A stretch of 64,000 nt of DNA, from assembly GCA_023213395.1 (NCBI GenBank), contig CM041465.1, positions 33,735,741-33,799,740 on the forward strand. The letters run 5' to 3'. Positions 45,502 to 56,060 of the stretch are shown here, piece by piece (the first letter of the stretch is position 1; every line of letters begins with the position of its first letter). The notes beneath the pieces were generated by a model. The model searched no databases. It was not told where the DNA came from and worked only from the letters and a program-made list of their open reading frames with translations. The stretch comes from Cycas panzhihuaensis (taxonomy: Eukaryota; Cycadophyta). The translations under genes and the position numbers were made by a program.

Positions 45502-47946
45502 TATGTTTTAAAATTAAGTCTATTTAAGTGTTTCCAAAGAATAGTTTTAAAATAATATGTCATATTACCTAAGAGATTACTAGGCTCTAAGTTTATGGGT
45601 CTCCAAGGAAGCCTTCAGTTACAATTTCATTTAGTGGTGTGTACCCATAAGTGGAAAATTAGGGATTCATTATACTATTACATGAGTGCTAGGCTTTATA
45701 TACCTCAATACATAGGTTGTTAAGAAGGTATAAGGCCCTTTTAACTTATTGATCCACCTATGTCACACTTATGCCTAATGATAAATCTAGTAGCGATGGC
45801 TTTTCAAACTAAGGCACTCATCCCTTTGGGTCTAGCCTAGTCTCCAAACTCTAAAAAGGTAGGTTTATTCCACCTTAGCCTACCACTTATTACATCTGAT
45901 AGCCAATGATATTCCTTATCTAATATGAGTAGGTCAAGTGCATGTGTGAGGTGGTAACTTTAAGAGCCCTAACCATTTCCCTTACAAGGCTGGAAAAAGA
46001 GTGTTCTTTTAGGAAAATTATCTTTTTAATATGAAAATTAATTTTAGATGTGGTCTTGTTTAGCAAATAAGGTTCCTTCTTAATATGAAATAAAAGTAAC
46101 TTTAAAAATAAAATAAAATAAACCTTTTTAAATGAAATAAATATAAGATAAATGAGCCTTTTAAAAATTATACAAATGAGCTCTAAAATAATATGAAATG
46201 AAAAGAAATAAAAGAGATTTAAAATAAGCTTTTAAGATATAATAGAATGCACTCTATGTGAGCTTTTGAGGTGCAATAAAGAGCTTAAAGTTAACTTTAA
46301 AAATGAACTTTAATAATGAAGTAAAATAACCTTTAAATGAGCTTAATATAAGCTTTAAAATAAAATTGAATGAGTTGAAAATGAATTAAAATGAAATAAA
46401 AGTCTTAAAGTAAAATGAATTAAGGGTTAGAAAGCTCTTTATATGTAAAATAACATCCAAATATTGTCTTCTTCTTCAAGAGGTAAAGCTTCACAATATT
46501 CTACCAAAAAATATATTTAAGCCTAAAAAAACAAAGTGAAATCTAACAAAAATATATTAGTATCTCAATAAGATGTAAATATGTTTGAATAAAATTGATA
46601 AATAGATCAAAAATAATGAAATAAGATTAAACTTAAATCAAATAGGAGGGATGACTTTAGTAGCCTCAAACACCTAAAAAACAACTTCAGATCAATATGA
46701 AATTGACTTTACTATGAAGATCACTAAGTCAACTTTCCAATGGATCTAACTGTTCAAAAAATAAACTCCTAGATCAAAGGATATAAGTGAAATAGTAAAG
46801 CTTATCTATTATGATAAAAAACTGAAGAGGGGGAGGGTCTTAAGCCCTTTTTGATGAAGCCCTTAGTTGCTTAGATAGTACATATGACTAGCTATTGTCT
46901 TTCAAAGAGGGCTAACGAACTCTAAAATTTATAAAATATAGCTCACACCTTTGAAATAAAAATTTATTAAAAATAATTTATTAAACTTTAAAATCCACCC
47001 CTTTTTAAGCTAAAATAAGATTGTATAAGGGTCAAATGGACCAATGGCTAAGATTTAAGGGGGTTGTAACCCAAATTTTATCAAAATAAGTGAAATTTTT
47101 TAAAACGTTATGAAAAATAAATTAAAAAATTAAAAAAAAATCGGAGACATGAGTCCATAAGTCCACGCATATAAGAGGAGGAACAAATCACTATGTGGGC
47201 CAAATCTAGAGCTAGAACTATCCAAAGATTGATCAAGAATGATTAAATATTATGTGTAGATGATCTTTAAAGAAAAAACAAAGAAAAAAGATGGAAAAAT
47301 TAGTTTTTTGATCATATGAAACTAAGGAGACTGCATGGTGATGTGGAGGATGTATGGCCAAAACAAAGATAAAAAATATTTGAACTTTGTCCTAAGTAGA
47401 CATTGGTAGGCCTCTAACTTAGGTCTAGTGAGAATTATAGGAAAAATAGATCAAAATGATTAATTTACAAACTTATAAGATGCAGTTTTAGTAGAAGAGG
47501 GAAAGTTTCTGGAAGTAATAACTCATTGTAGGAGTAATGGTTGTTTAAACTATCTATTCTAGTGTGGCAAGGACTCAGAGAAGAGTCCAACGAGTAGTAC
47601 CTTGAAATAGTTTCGATCAAAGATGAGAGCGCACTAGCCTACAGAAGTTTAGGTATATGATAAAACCCCAAAAAAATCTATAAAATAATTAAAAACTTAA
47701 ACAAAACATTAATAAAATTACTCCAAAGGAATGTTGGCCTTAATACTCCTCCTATTTCTACACAAATCTAAAAGAATATAGATTATATGGAGTATAAGAA
47801 CCAAGATCAGCCAAATATTTAATAAAACTATGTGAAAACTATTGATAAAACTTTGTAAAGTGAATAAATACTCAATATAATTGCTTGTTGTGTGTTATTT
47901 TCAAATAAATTATTACTCTAAAATCAAACAAAGCTGAAACCAAAGT
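45502..47946 (-). other. RLC-3 leader with conserved block
   Basis: 2.4 kb, no open frame with a domain. 45,560-46,010 is copy 3 of the conserved leader block; 46,040-46,440 is A-rich with many AAATAA/AAATGA runs. Confidence 0.72.
45560..46010 (-). repeat. conserved Copia leader block, copy 3 (RLC-3)
   Basis: TTTAGTGGTGTGTACCCATA, ACCTCAATACATAGGTTG and GTGGTAACTTTAAGAGCCCT correspond to the strings in copies 1 and 2. Confidence 0.85.
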
Positions 47947-47958
47947 GCTCTAATACCA
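47947..47958 (-). promoter_or_regulatory. RLC-3 primer-binding site
   Basis: GCTCTAATACCA on plus is TGGTATTAGAGC on the element strand, one change from the initiator-tRNA site. Confidence 0.85.
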
Positions 47959-47960
47959 AA

Positions 47961-48104
47961 CAAAGTACAATAGGGGATAAAGCAAAATACTATTATGCCA
48001 TATTAAAGGAAAATATTAACATATTTCCAAAGGATGGTGGTGTTAAAGAACATTGGTGAATAATTCACTACAAATATATAATCGAGGCATTGGGTGGGAG
48101 CCCA

Positions 48105-48181
<77 letters not shown>

Positions 48182-48318
48182 TCTAAATAAAATATTAATA
48201 AAAAATTATAAAATGATACGTACTTATCAAATGTCAGTTGTAGGTAGTTGAAGGCAGCCTCATAGATTCCCAAAGCCACAATGCATACTTTTAACAAAAT
48301 GAATATTATATGCTAATA
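47961..48318 (-). repeat. RLC-3 5' LTR (358 bp, with microsatellite expansion)
   Basis: Starts CAAAGTACAA (TG to CA, both transitions), ends ATGCTAATA. Longer than its partner because of the TA tract at 48,111-48,180. Confidence 0.85.
48111..48180. repeat. (TA)35 microsatellite inside RLC-3 5' LTR
   Basis: 70 bp of uninterrupted TA. The 3' LTR has only a short T-rich stretch at the same place (about 30,763-30,780), so the expansion came after insertion. Confidence 0.95.
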
Positions 48319-49024
48319 GGGATAAAGCTTGAAACTCAACTAAAAATTAGATTTGACTCAATTAAATTAAACTTTATGAAAGCAACGTTAAAAAATATCA
48401 AATATTTTGAAAGATTTCAAGCTGTGAAGCCACATGGACTTCATATGGCACTTTGGCGACCCACATAGATGAACAAAAGGCTAAACTTGATGATTCTCTT
48501 TAGATTTTACCCTAGAATTACTTGAGGGGGGACACAGGGCCTAGAGGAAGAGATTCAAAGGTGGTTTGACATAAAATAAGCCCAAAATAAGTGAGAATGA
48601 GATGTGGACTGTGTGGAGGTTTTGGGAGCAAAATAGGCTAGATTTGAGCCTAAATCACCACAGAATAGCTTCAAACAGACCCAAACTAACTAATAATAGG
48701 GCCAATACACTACCATAGATGAAGATGAAGCTCTAACAAACTGATTTGGCTCAACCTAGGTAGAAATGACATGAAAATAGTGTCATTTCCTTTGCTTTTA
48801 TTCAAAAATTAAAACTCGGAGCATGTAGTATTACAAATGGGTTGACTACCAATAGTATGAGACTGAAACAAAATAGAGATGGCCTACAATCATGTGAGAA
48901 TGGCTTTATGTACCAAGAAACTGAGAGAAAAAAGGAGAAAATATGAGAACAGGGTGTCGTTATGAGGAAACAAGCCTTTATTCTTCACTAGTTTCTCAAC
49001 AAAATACAAACCAAAGCATATTCA
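48319..49024 (-). other. RLC-2 leader, distal part
   Basis: Continuation of the RLC-2 leader to the right of RLC-3, ending at the primer-binding site. No gene. Confidence 0.65.
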
Positions 49025-49037
49025 AGCTCTAATACCA
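49025..49037 (-). promoter_or_regulatory. RLC-2 primer-binding site
   Basis: AGCTCTAATACCA on plus, TGGTATTAGAGCT on the element strand, directly against the LTR. Confidence 0.87.
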
Positions 49038-49429
49038 TGTTAAAAGTCATCCAAAATCTAAGATCTACATTCTTTTGTAATAAAACAATGCTAAACTATA
49101 GAAATAATGCAATAAACATTCAGAACAAGAGTAGGACAATGATTTGTAATGATTCATGGGCAAATTGGTCACCACGTGAGGCTCCAAACTAGTAGAGCTT
49201 TTGCATATACTCAAAATCCATATATAAATGAATTAGGCAAATCTTACTTTATAAGCAATATGCTAAGATTTACATGAATACCATTGGCTAACTTAATGGC
49301 ACATATGATAGACCTAACATAATTACAAAATATAATTAAATTTATAATAAGGATCACTTATAGTACGTAATATTCACATAATGAACATAGAATACATAGA
49401 AATGAAGGTGTCATTATAATGTTTTAACA
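49038..49429 (-). repeat. RLC-2 5' LTR (392 bp)
   Basis: TGTTAAAAGTC ... ATGTTTTAACA, with perfect 8-bp inverted ends TGTTAAAA/TTTTAACA. Followed by TAGAC. Confidence 0.9.
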
Positions 49430-49434
49430 TAGAC

Positions 49435-51059
49435 TCATAAGTATGGGTGACTTAATATACATCCTTCTTAGAAAATACTTTTCTTAATAACCCATGTGTT
49501 TTCTTTATTAAGAGGTCTATTAGGTCCTTTCACTCTAGTCTCACCCCTAGGCTCTACTAGATCTACAATGCATATAGATTTACCCTTTATAAGTTTGAGG
49601 AGGGTCATCTCAAAGGTTGAGGTTACATACTAGGATATTCCACCCAATAGTAATTCTTTAGTAGCTTATGAAAGGCAAGCTTAGAAGCCTTTAAAGCCTA
49701 CCAACCTAGGGAGAAGCATAAGTTATGATTATCGTTTAGTCACTTATTCAACTTTACTAAGGTTTATTTTAAAATTGAAATAAAAATAAATAAACAAAAC
49801 TTAAAAAATATAAACTACATTAATAAACCTTCATTAAGTTTTTCCCCCTTTAGTTTCTTTGTTGTTTAATTTAAATTATGATGTTTAAAAGGTCTCAAGT
49901 TGTGAGATGATCTAGAAGACTCCAAAGGATTAAACCTAATGAGGCCCCCTCCACCTATATAATGATGACCATCAAAGTCTAATAACATGGTACTAATGAG
50001 ATTGAAACAAATCTAAGTATGGGTGTCCAAAAACCTCAAGATATAGTATGAAATCCATATGGGAGTCCATTTGGGTCAATCATACCCCCCATGAGTAGTG
50101 TTTAATTCATAAACCAAACCTAATTAAGAACCAAAAGAACCTCATAATACCTCCACCATGCTTGGGCTTGGAATTGGCTGAAGGCCCACTTTAGAACCTA
50201 TGGTGTTTACTAGTCGTCCCTATAGGAAAGATTCCACATTAAAAACTAGTCAACTACATGAGCACTTATTCTTATCCATGCTAAATTCCTTATTAAATCC
50301 CATGAAGGGATATTTAGGCAAGTCCCTTAAGTCATAACCTCACCTTAAACTCAAATGTAATGGGTCATATCAGGGTGATCAACCCCTTAACTATCTGTGT
50401 AATATACCTATAAACAAGCCCCTTCTTAACAATATAACTTAATGTAGAGTAACCAAGTGGTCTACCTCCTTAAGATACTAACTTTCTTATAAGTTATATC
50501 CCCTACTCCTCTTTGGCCTTTAACTAACCATATTTAACTCAAAGAACCAACCCTTATATGTGGAATTAATAGGTACCCCTAAGAAGCATAATCCCTCATT
50601 AATAAAACCTAATATATCTAACTGTCTTAGCCTCCTCCCTTCCTTTGCAACCTCTCTATAGAGTTTCACCTAGTAAGGGGGGCTATACAATATAATCCTT
50701 ATGCTTAACCAAGTCATAGGCTTCAATCAACTTATGGGAGCTAATCTAATTGCCTATTAGACTTCCCTACAACTAGTGATCCCCTTTTAAAAGGATTAAA
50801 TCTTAATTTTCAACCTACATAGCCAAACGTAGGCCATCCATAAGCTCAACTTCCTCTTAGTTATAATCACCTCATTAGGCCACTAACTTATGGAGGGGTT
50901 GTAAATTAGTAATTCTACATAAACTAGCTTATTAACTAAGCATATCTCCCTTATATAATTACAAAATCCTACACTAATTATATGAGGAACCCTCTTCCAT
51001 AGGAGGTCTTGATGACTACCTTACTTCCTCTACTATTAAAATTTTCTAAGTTTGGGATG
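49435..51059. other. sequence upstream of RLG-1 gag, no gene
   Basis: No domain or long frame. Probably leader or LTR of the Gypsy element that follows, but no LTR borders were found. Confidence 0.4.
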
Positions 51060-51840
51060 AATTAATATAGGATAATATTAAATATATCTAAACCTTTGCT
51101 TTGGCATATATTGACTTCCTTCCATACAATTATATCACATTAAAGCTTTTCCACAAATCCTTTATAGGAGATGCTCTTAAATGGATTTATAAGTTTTCTA
51201 AAAAGTTTGTATTCTTTGTTCAAAAATTAGCTAACCTCTTTATCAACTATTTTGATGTATCTCAACCTTTTGTAATGGGGCCAAAGGCCCTCTTTTTAGT
51301 TAATCAAGGGAGTGATGAATCTAGTCATGACTTTGTTTGGTGATTCCTAGATTTGGTATATTCATGCAATACCCACTTTACTAATGATCTCTTTTTTAAT
51401 ATCTTCACAAATGGTCTTAGCTTGTAAGTCCATTTAGAGGCACTCAAACTAGGTCTAGCATCCTATGAGAGTGCCATAGAAAAATACTTGGCTCTTGACT
51501 CTTATAATATTCAAGATGGAGTCAAAAATTTTACTAGGCCCTCTTTCGTTATAGAGAAAATTGATCTAGCTAAAAATATAAAACATGCTTTTGGAAATAA
51601 TACCTATGATCACTTAAGCTTTATAACGATGACTTTAAAAAGGATGATATATACCAAATTAACTATTGATTCTTGTCAAACTATAGGGAATAGGAAGGAC
51701 TCCAAAGTCATGCATCTAGTCAACCAAAATCCAAGGAGAGAAAGGCTCAAGAAAGGGAGAACACTAAGGGTCTATACTACCTGCATCTTAAAACCAATCC
51801 TTATGACCATAAAGACTATCCAAATATGAAATAATTTGAC
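51060..51840 (+). pseudogene. RLG-1 gag remnant (Retrotrans_gag)
   Basis: The open frame 51,101-51,343 contains GDALKWIYKF (51,167-51,196), LANLFINYFDVSQPF and SDESSHDFVW, the three conserved pieces of the Gypsy gag core. After a stop it continues with LFFNIFTNGLSL. A further frame, 51,488-51,829, rich in Lys and Arg towards its end, follows in roughly the right place for the gag tail; I see no CCHC knuckle there. Capsid-forming protein by family. Related to the minus-strand scrap at 10,900-11,640. Confidence 0.8.
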
Positions 51841-52710
51841 AAATAGTGTAAAGACTTTTTATTACTTAATGTGTAGGCCAAATAAAGACCAACTCATCTA
51901 TAAGGACCCTTTCCTTAATTGCAACAAAGTATTTAAAGGGAACTTAAGGGTAAAAATAAAGTAGGAAATGGGGACAACAACTCTAGTTCTAGGACTAATA
52001 GTGAGAGAGCACCAATCCTCATCGAATATGGTTCTAACTATAAGAACTACTTGAGCCAAAATACCCCATCCAATGAAGGAAATAAAAGGACCATTAACAT
52101 GGTCAAAGTAGCTAGCATCTTAATGTTACCTAAATCTAAGCCGAAAACTTTAAAATAAGCTCATCCTCAAAGACCTAACTAGATTTTATACCAAAGCCCC
52201 CCACTTGACCTATTTTAATAAACTTCAAAAGGCCTCTCCCATAAATTATGATGGGTGAATCCTTCTTAATTATGGAAGAGTTGAACTCTATCTTTCTAGG
52301 TGTCTCCATATTGGATATCTTAATAGTTACCATAAGCAAAAGGAGCTATTTTAGAAGCATTAGTTATATAATAAAATGGCCCCGGCCAACCACTCATTTC
52401 ATTTGATCCTTTTAGGCTTATAGTTTAGGATGAGAGGGATCATAATCCCACATTACCTTTTGCATTGAAATATGATCTTGAGATTATATTATAAAGAGGT
52501 GTATTATCGACTCCAACTCTTTAAGTAATGTAATATTTTCTAAGCTAATGGAAGCTTTAGAAATTTTTGATTATGAATATGTCTAGTGGGTTTATTAAGG
52601 GTATAATAAACCCCAAAGGTAACCATAGGGAAGGTTACCATACATATCACTTGGAAGAAAAAAAATAGCCACACTAAGACAACTAACATAGATCTTGACT
52701 TCTAGTAGAT
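51841..52710 (+). pseudogene. RLG-1 protease-RT region, largely deleted
   Basis: An intact element would have protease and about 400 residues of RT here. Only about 870 bp are present and no Y-V-D-D or D-[ST]-G motif is readable, so most of RT is missing. Confidence 0.5.
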
Positions 52711-53180
52711 GTTGAATTATAATGGACTCCTCAAATTCAAGAATCCTTTAATAAGCTGAAGCAATCCTTGGTTCTTGCTCCTCCCAGGTTTGATAAGCCA
52801 TTCATTCTATACACTTCAGTTATCAAGGAGTCACTAGTAGGTATGCTAGTGCAAGAGGATAATTTTGGTAAAGAGAGGACTATATACTTTATTAGTAGGA
52901 CCCTCATGCTAGCTAAGCTTCATTATCCTTTTCCTAAAAAAGAATGCCTTGCCTTAGTTTTTACTACTAAGAAGCTTTGTCACTACCTCCTTGGGAATAG
53001 GGTCCACCTCATTATCCACTCAGATCCTATAATGTATTTACTTATTAAGTCTAATCTCACTCATTAACTAGGTAAGTGGTCTTTATTACTTCAAGAATTT
53101 GATTTATAAGTGATTAATAAAAAGTCTAAGAAAGGCATGATTATTCCAGAGATCATGGTTGATGCCCCTCTTCCAAATTG
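52711..53180 (+). pseudogene. RLG-1 RT carboxyl end and Gypsy RNase H
   Basis: Reads WTPQIQESFNKLKQSLVLAP, then FILYTSVIKESLVGMLVQED, ERTIYFISRTLMLAKLHYP, KKECLALVFTTKKLCHYLLG and IIHSDPIMYLL. This is the end of the Gypsy RT plus its attached RNase H (RNase_H_like, RT_RNaseH_2). The Glu of KECLAL and the Asp of HSDP are present; the first acidic residue, in FILYT[SD], reads as Ser. The open frame covers 52,768-53,067. Confidence 0.88.
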
Positions 53181-53269
53181 GGTTTGCCAACCCGTTGATA
53201 ATTCCCTCCTAGATGAACATGTCTTCCATGTCTAGGGCATCCCTTCTAATGATCCATGATATGAGGAGA

Positions 53270-54500
53270 TTATATCATATCTTCATGATCAATATCTTCC
53301 TTCTCTTGCTACTTCAAAGAAGAGAAGACGAATTCACACTATTGCTAGACAATATATTTTTCTAGATGATATCCTATATAAGTATTCTTTTGATGGAGTT
53401 ATACTAAGGTATCTCTCACCTGATGAATCCTCAGTTGCTTTGACAGAGTTCCATAAGGGGATATGTGGTGGGCATTTTGGTGGTTGATCGATGGCCTAAA
53501 GCATTCTTCATATGGGCTACTATTGGTCCATCTTATTTAAGGATGCCCATTCTTACATCCAAAAATTCCAGAAATGCTAGTCCATTGCAACTTTAATCCA
53601 TCAACTTACGTAAGAAATAAAATTGATAGTTTCACCTTGGTCTTTCTCCTAATGGGGTCTCAACCTTATTGGACAGATCTTTCTGACATCTTCAAATAGG
53701 TATAAGTTTATTCTAACTACAACTAAATATTTTATAAAGTAGAGCAAAGCTATCCCATTGATCTCTGCTATTGGAAATATCATGGCTACTTTTATATTTC
53801 AACACATTATTTGTAGATTTTAGATACTAGATGTTATCATTACTGATAATGGAACTTTATTTTGTAATCCCCATATCAGTGAACTATGTGGTAAGTTTCA
53901 TATTACCCATAGAATATCTGCCTCATATCATCCTCAGGCAAGTGGCTAGGTGGAAGTATTTAATAAAATCTTAGCTAAAATTCTAGCTATGACTGTTGCT
54001 ACTTCTCATAGGGATTGGTACTCCTAGTAATTTCTAGCATTATGGGCCTATAGGACTACCATTAGAAATGCTACAGGTATGACACAATTCTCTCTTATTT
54101 ATGGTGTCAAATTTGTTTTACCATTAGATGTCAAAATTCCTTCTCTACGTGTCTCATTAAAGGAATTTATTGATAAGCAGTTCGAAAGGGAAGCTCACCT
54201 TTTAGAGCTATAGAAGTTAGATGAAACTCGCTTACAAGCTCTACAGAATAATATTACATCTAAGGCTAAATTTCAAGCTGCACATGATATATAGGTTAGA
54301 CTTAGGAAATTTAAAGTTGGCAATAAAGTTTTGAAATTGGAATATTTGCATGATAGGCAATGAAAGTTTTCTCCTAAATGGACAGGACCTTTCTTGATAA
54401 TTAAGGATTTAACTAATGGAGCCTATCAGATTTTGACATTAGAAGGATTAGAGTATAAAAGGCCTATTAATTCTCAATATTTGAGAAGATTTTATGCCTA
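53270..54500 (+). pseudogene. RLG-1 integrase remnant
   Basis: Zinc-finger region CGGHFGG ... MGYYWSILFKDAHSYIQKF (about 53,465-53,577) has lost at least one Cys (Phe). Core: WGLNLIGQI near 53,655-53,680 has Asn where the first catalytic Asp belongs; IITDNGTLF near 53,837-53,863 keeps the second; YHPQASG then a stop and VEVFNKIL near 53,926-53,970 keeps the Glu. The carboxyl part, KWTGPFLIIKDLTNGAYQIL (about 54,376-54,437), matches the Gypsy integrase C-terminal barrel. Stops at most former Gln or Trp codons. Family role: inserts element DNA. Confidence 0.92.
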
Positions 54501-54519
54501 GTAGTATGCACATGATCAC

Positions 54520-55570
54520 CTTCACAATGAGGATAAATGATAGCTCTGGAACTTATTCCTTTGTCTAATGAGCTAAAACTATAGGTAAACTCCTTCTATC
54601 TTTCTGATAATAGCTCTAAAACTTGTATCTTTGCCTAATGAACTAAAACTATGGGTAAATATTCTCTTATTTATAATATCTTCTTGCTTTCATTAAGCAT
54701 TATGGTGTTTTTATGATAGATCTAACTCATAATCGTGTAAGTCATTTGCTCTTTCTAGCACCTACACTAATTGTGAGTTTACCATCACTTGGATCTTGTT
54801 CTCTTTCAAGTTATGCACTCAAAAGAGAATATATACCCCCATCTTTATTGTACTTTTATCTTAAAAAGAGAAATATCTTTATCGGCTTCAAGTATCCACT
54901 CATTCATTGAAAGCTTACTTTCATTTGCCAGCTTGTTACCTCATTGCTTTAGATCTTACCTTCATTCGCTAGTTGGTTACTTTAGGATTTTCTTTTTGGT
55001 CATATATCACTAGTTGTTAATCATTTTTTATTATCCTTAGTTCTCTTTATTATTATTTCTTGAGAATAGATACTCATTTTGTCACCTTCCCTTCATGGTT
55101 GGAGACACCATGATTTTGATCTCCTCTCTTTTCTGTGCTTTATTCCTTAAGGAGATTGGCCCCTTTTCCCTTTTTAGATTCTATTAGAAAGGAGAAATCC
55201 TTGTTGTGTTGAATAGAAGAGTTTGTTAAGTGGATAATTATGATCTTGTTCTCATAAAAGATGGAAGTGAAGTAAAAAATAAATAAAAGGTTTAAAAGAA
55301 GTGAAAAGTAAGTTTATTATTTTCATCCTATTGTAATCTGGGGCAAGTCACATAACAACTTCATCTGCACCTATCTATCTATAGGTCAGGTTCATTTGGA
55401 TAAGTCATTCAAGATTTTTGGATCTAGTTGCTTAGGTCCACCATGGCCTTAGTTACAATTGAACCCTACTTGACACTTTGATCATATTCATCTTACTTGG
55501 GATCTACCTCTATTACCATCTCCTTATTGATTGATTCTCGCACCTTCCACTATTGATCACACAATCTCTA
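54520..55570 (+). other. non-coding stretch between integrase and second RNase H
   Basis: Contains a tandem repeat of about 70 bp at 54,538-54,660. Frames at 54,713-55,013 are short and without motif. In related elements this is spacer. Confidence 0.5.
54538..54660 (+). repeat. imperfect 70-bp tandem repeat after integrase
   Basis: TAGCTCTGGAACTTATTCCT and TAGCTCTAAAACTTGTATCT start the units at 54,541 and 54,611; both continue to GAACTAAAACTATGGGTAAA or a near variant. Confidence 0.85.
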
Positions 55571-55591
55571 AGTTTTGATCCTCTCATTCCC

Positions 55592-55990
55592 ATGGCATTG
55601 AGTATCTTCACCGATGGGGGTAGTAGAGGAAACCCAAGACTGCCTACTTCTACTTAGGTGGTTTATGACCAATTAGGAAGTCCCCTCCTTTCCACAAGTT
55701 TCTTCATACCTTGGGCAACCAATAATGAAGTTGAATACCTTACAATTATAGGAGCCTTGTTAGATGTCTCTCATTTTTTCCTTGGACCTATTGTTTTATA
55801 TGTTGATTCTCAGGTTATGGTTTATCACTTGGTTAGAATGTGCCAAGTCCACTCTTCATGACTCCTTTTGCAATATCAAGCCTCATCATTATTGTCCCTA
55901 TTTACTTTAGCAATTGTCCAGTATGTACCTCATTCTTTTAATCTCGAAACTAACACTCTCGTTTCTTTAATCCTTGATGATCATGTTGAT
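55592..55990 (+). pseudogene. RLG-1 additional RNase H (RNase HI-like)
   Basis: Starts at ATG 55,592: MALSIFTDGGSRGNP with the first Asp at 55,613-55,615, a stop after 19 codons, then NNEVEYLTIIGALLDV (Glu kept), LYVDSQVMVYHLVRMCQV (Asp kept). The end, SFNLETNTLVSLI, should read N-x-E-A-D but has Asn in place of the last Asp. Same domain as 1,739-2,160. It lies 1.1 kb after the integrase, not between RT and integrase. Confidence 0.85.
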
Positions 55991-56060
55991 TACTCCAGAA
56001 TGAGTATAAACTGCCACTCCACAATGAGTATAAACTACACTCCATGATGAGTGTAAACTA
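55991..56060. repeat. three-copy tandem repeat, about 26 bp
   Basis: ACTCCAGAATGAGTATAAACT, then TCCACAATGAGTATAAACT, then TCCATGATGAGTGTAAACT in a row (55,991-56,060). Confidence 0.9.

Larger units (their letters stand above)
30614..48318 (-). mobile_element. RLC-3: Copia element inside RLC-2, itself hosting RLC-4 and RLC-5
   Basis: Minus strand. LTRs at 30,614-30,914 and 47,961-48,318. Without the two guests it is about 7.35 kb. Coding order from right to left: gag (45,501 to 44,792, then 36,695 onward), zinc knuckle, protease, integrase and the start of RT (to 34,153), then rest of RT and RNase H (31,895 to 30,926). RLC-5 cut its gag and RLC-4 cut its RT, and coding sequence continues correctly across both insertion points. 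It lies in the leader of RLC-2. Confidence 0.87.
26635..49429 (-). mobile_element. RLC-2: outer Copia element, split by nested insertions
   Basis: A minus-strand Copia whose LTRs lie 22 kb apart because other elements jumped into its leader. Left LTR 26,635-27,017, right LTR 49,038-49,429, flanked by TAGAT/TAGAC. Excluding RLC-3 and its contents the element is about 5.1 kb. Its own parts are: polyprotein remnant with a big internal deletion (27,030-27,919), gag (28,380-29,335), leader left part (29,336-30,613), leader right part (48,319-49,024) and primer-binding site (49,025-49,037). It is the oldest member of the nest by position. Confidence 0.87.
51060..55990 (+). mobile_element. RLG-1: Tat-like Gypsy retrotransposon with extra RNase H
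   Basis: Plus strand. Order is gag (51,060-51,840), mostly lost protease and RT, RT carboxyl end with its own RNase H (52,711-53,180), integrase (53,270-54,500), a 1.1-kb non-coding stretch, then a second, RNase HI-like domain (55,592-55,990). Gypsy order (RT before integrase) is clear. An additional RNase H is a known feature of plant Tat-lineage elements. LTRs could not be located, so the ends given are those of coding traces only. Confidence 0.8.

Noticed and set aside
48043-48297. Minus frame with Ile-Tyr repeats
   Set aside because: It is the translation of the (TA)35 microsatellite inside an LTR.
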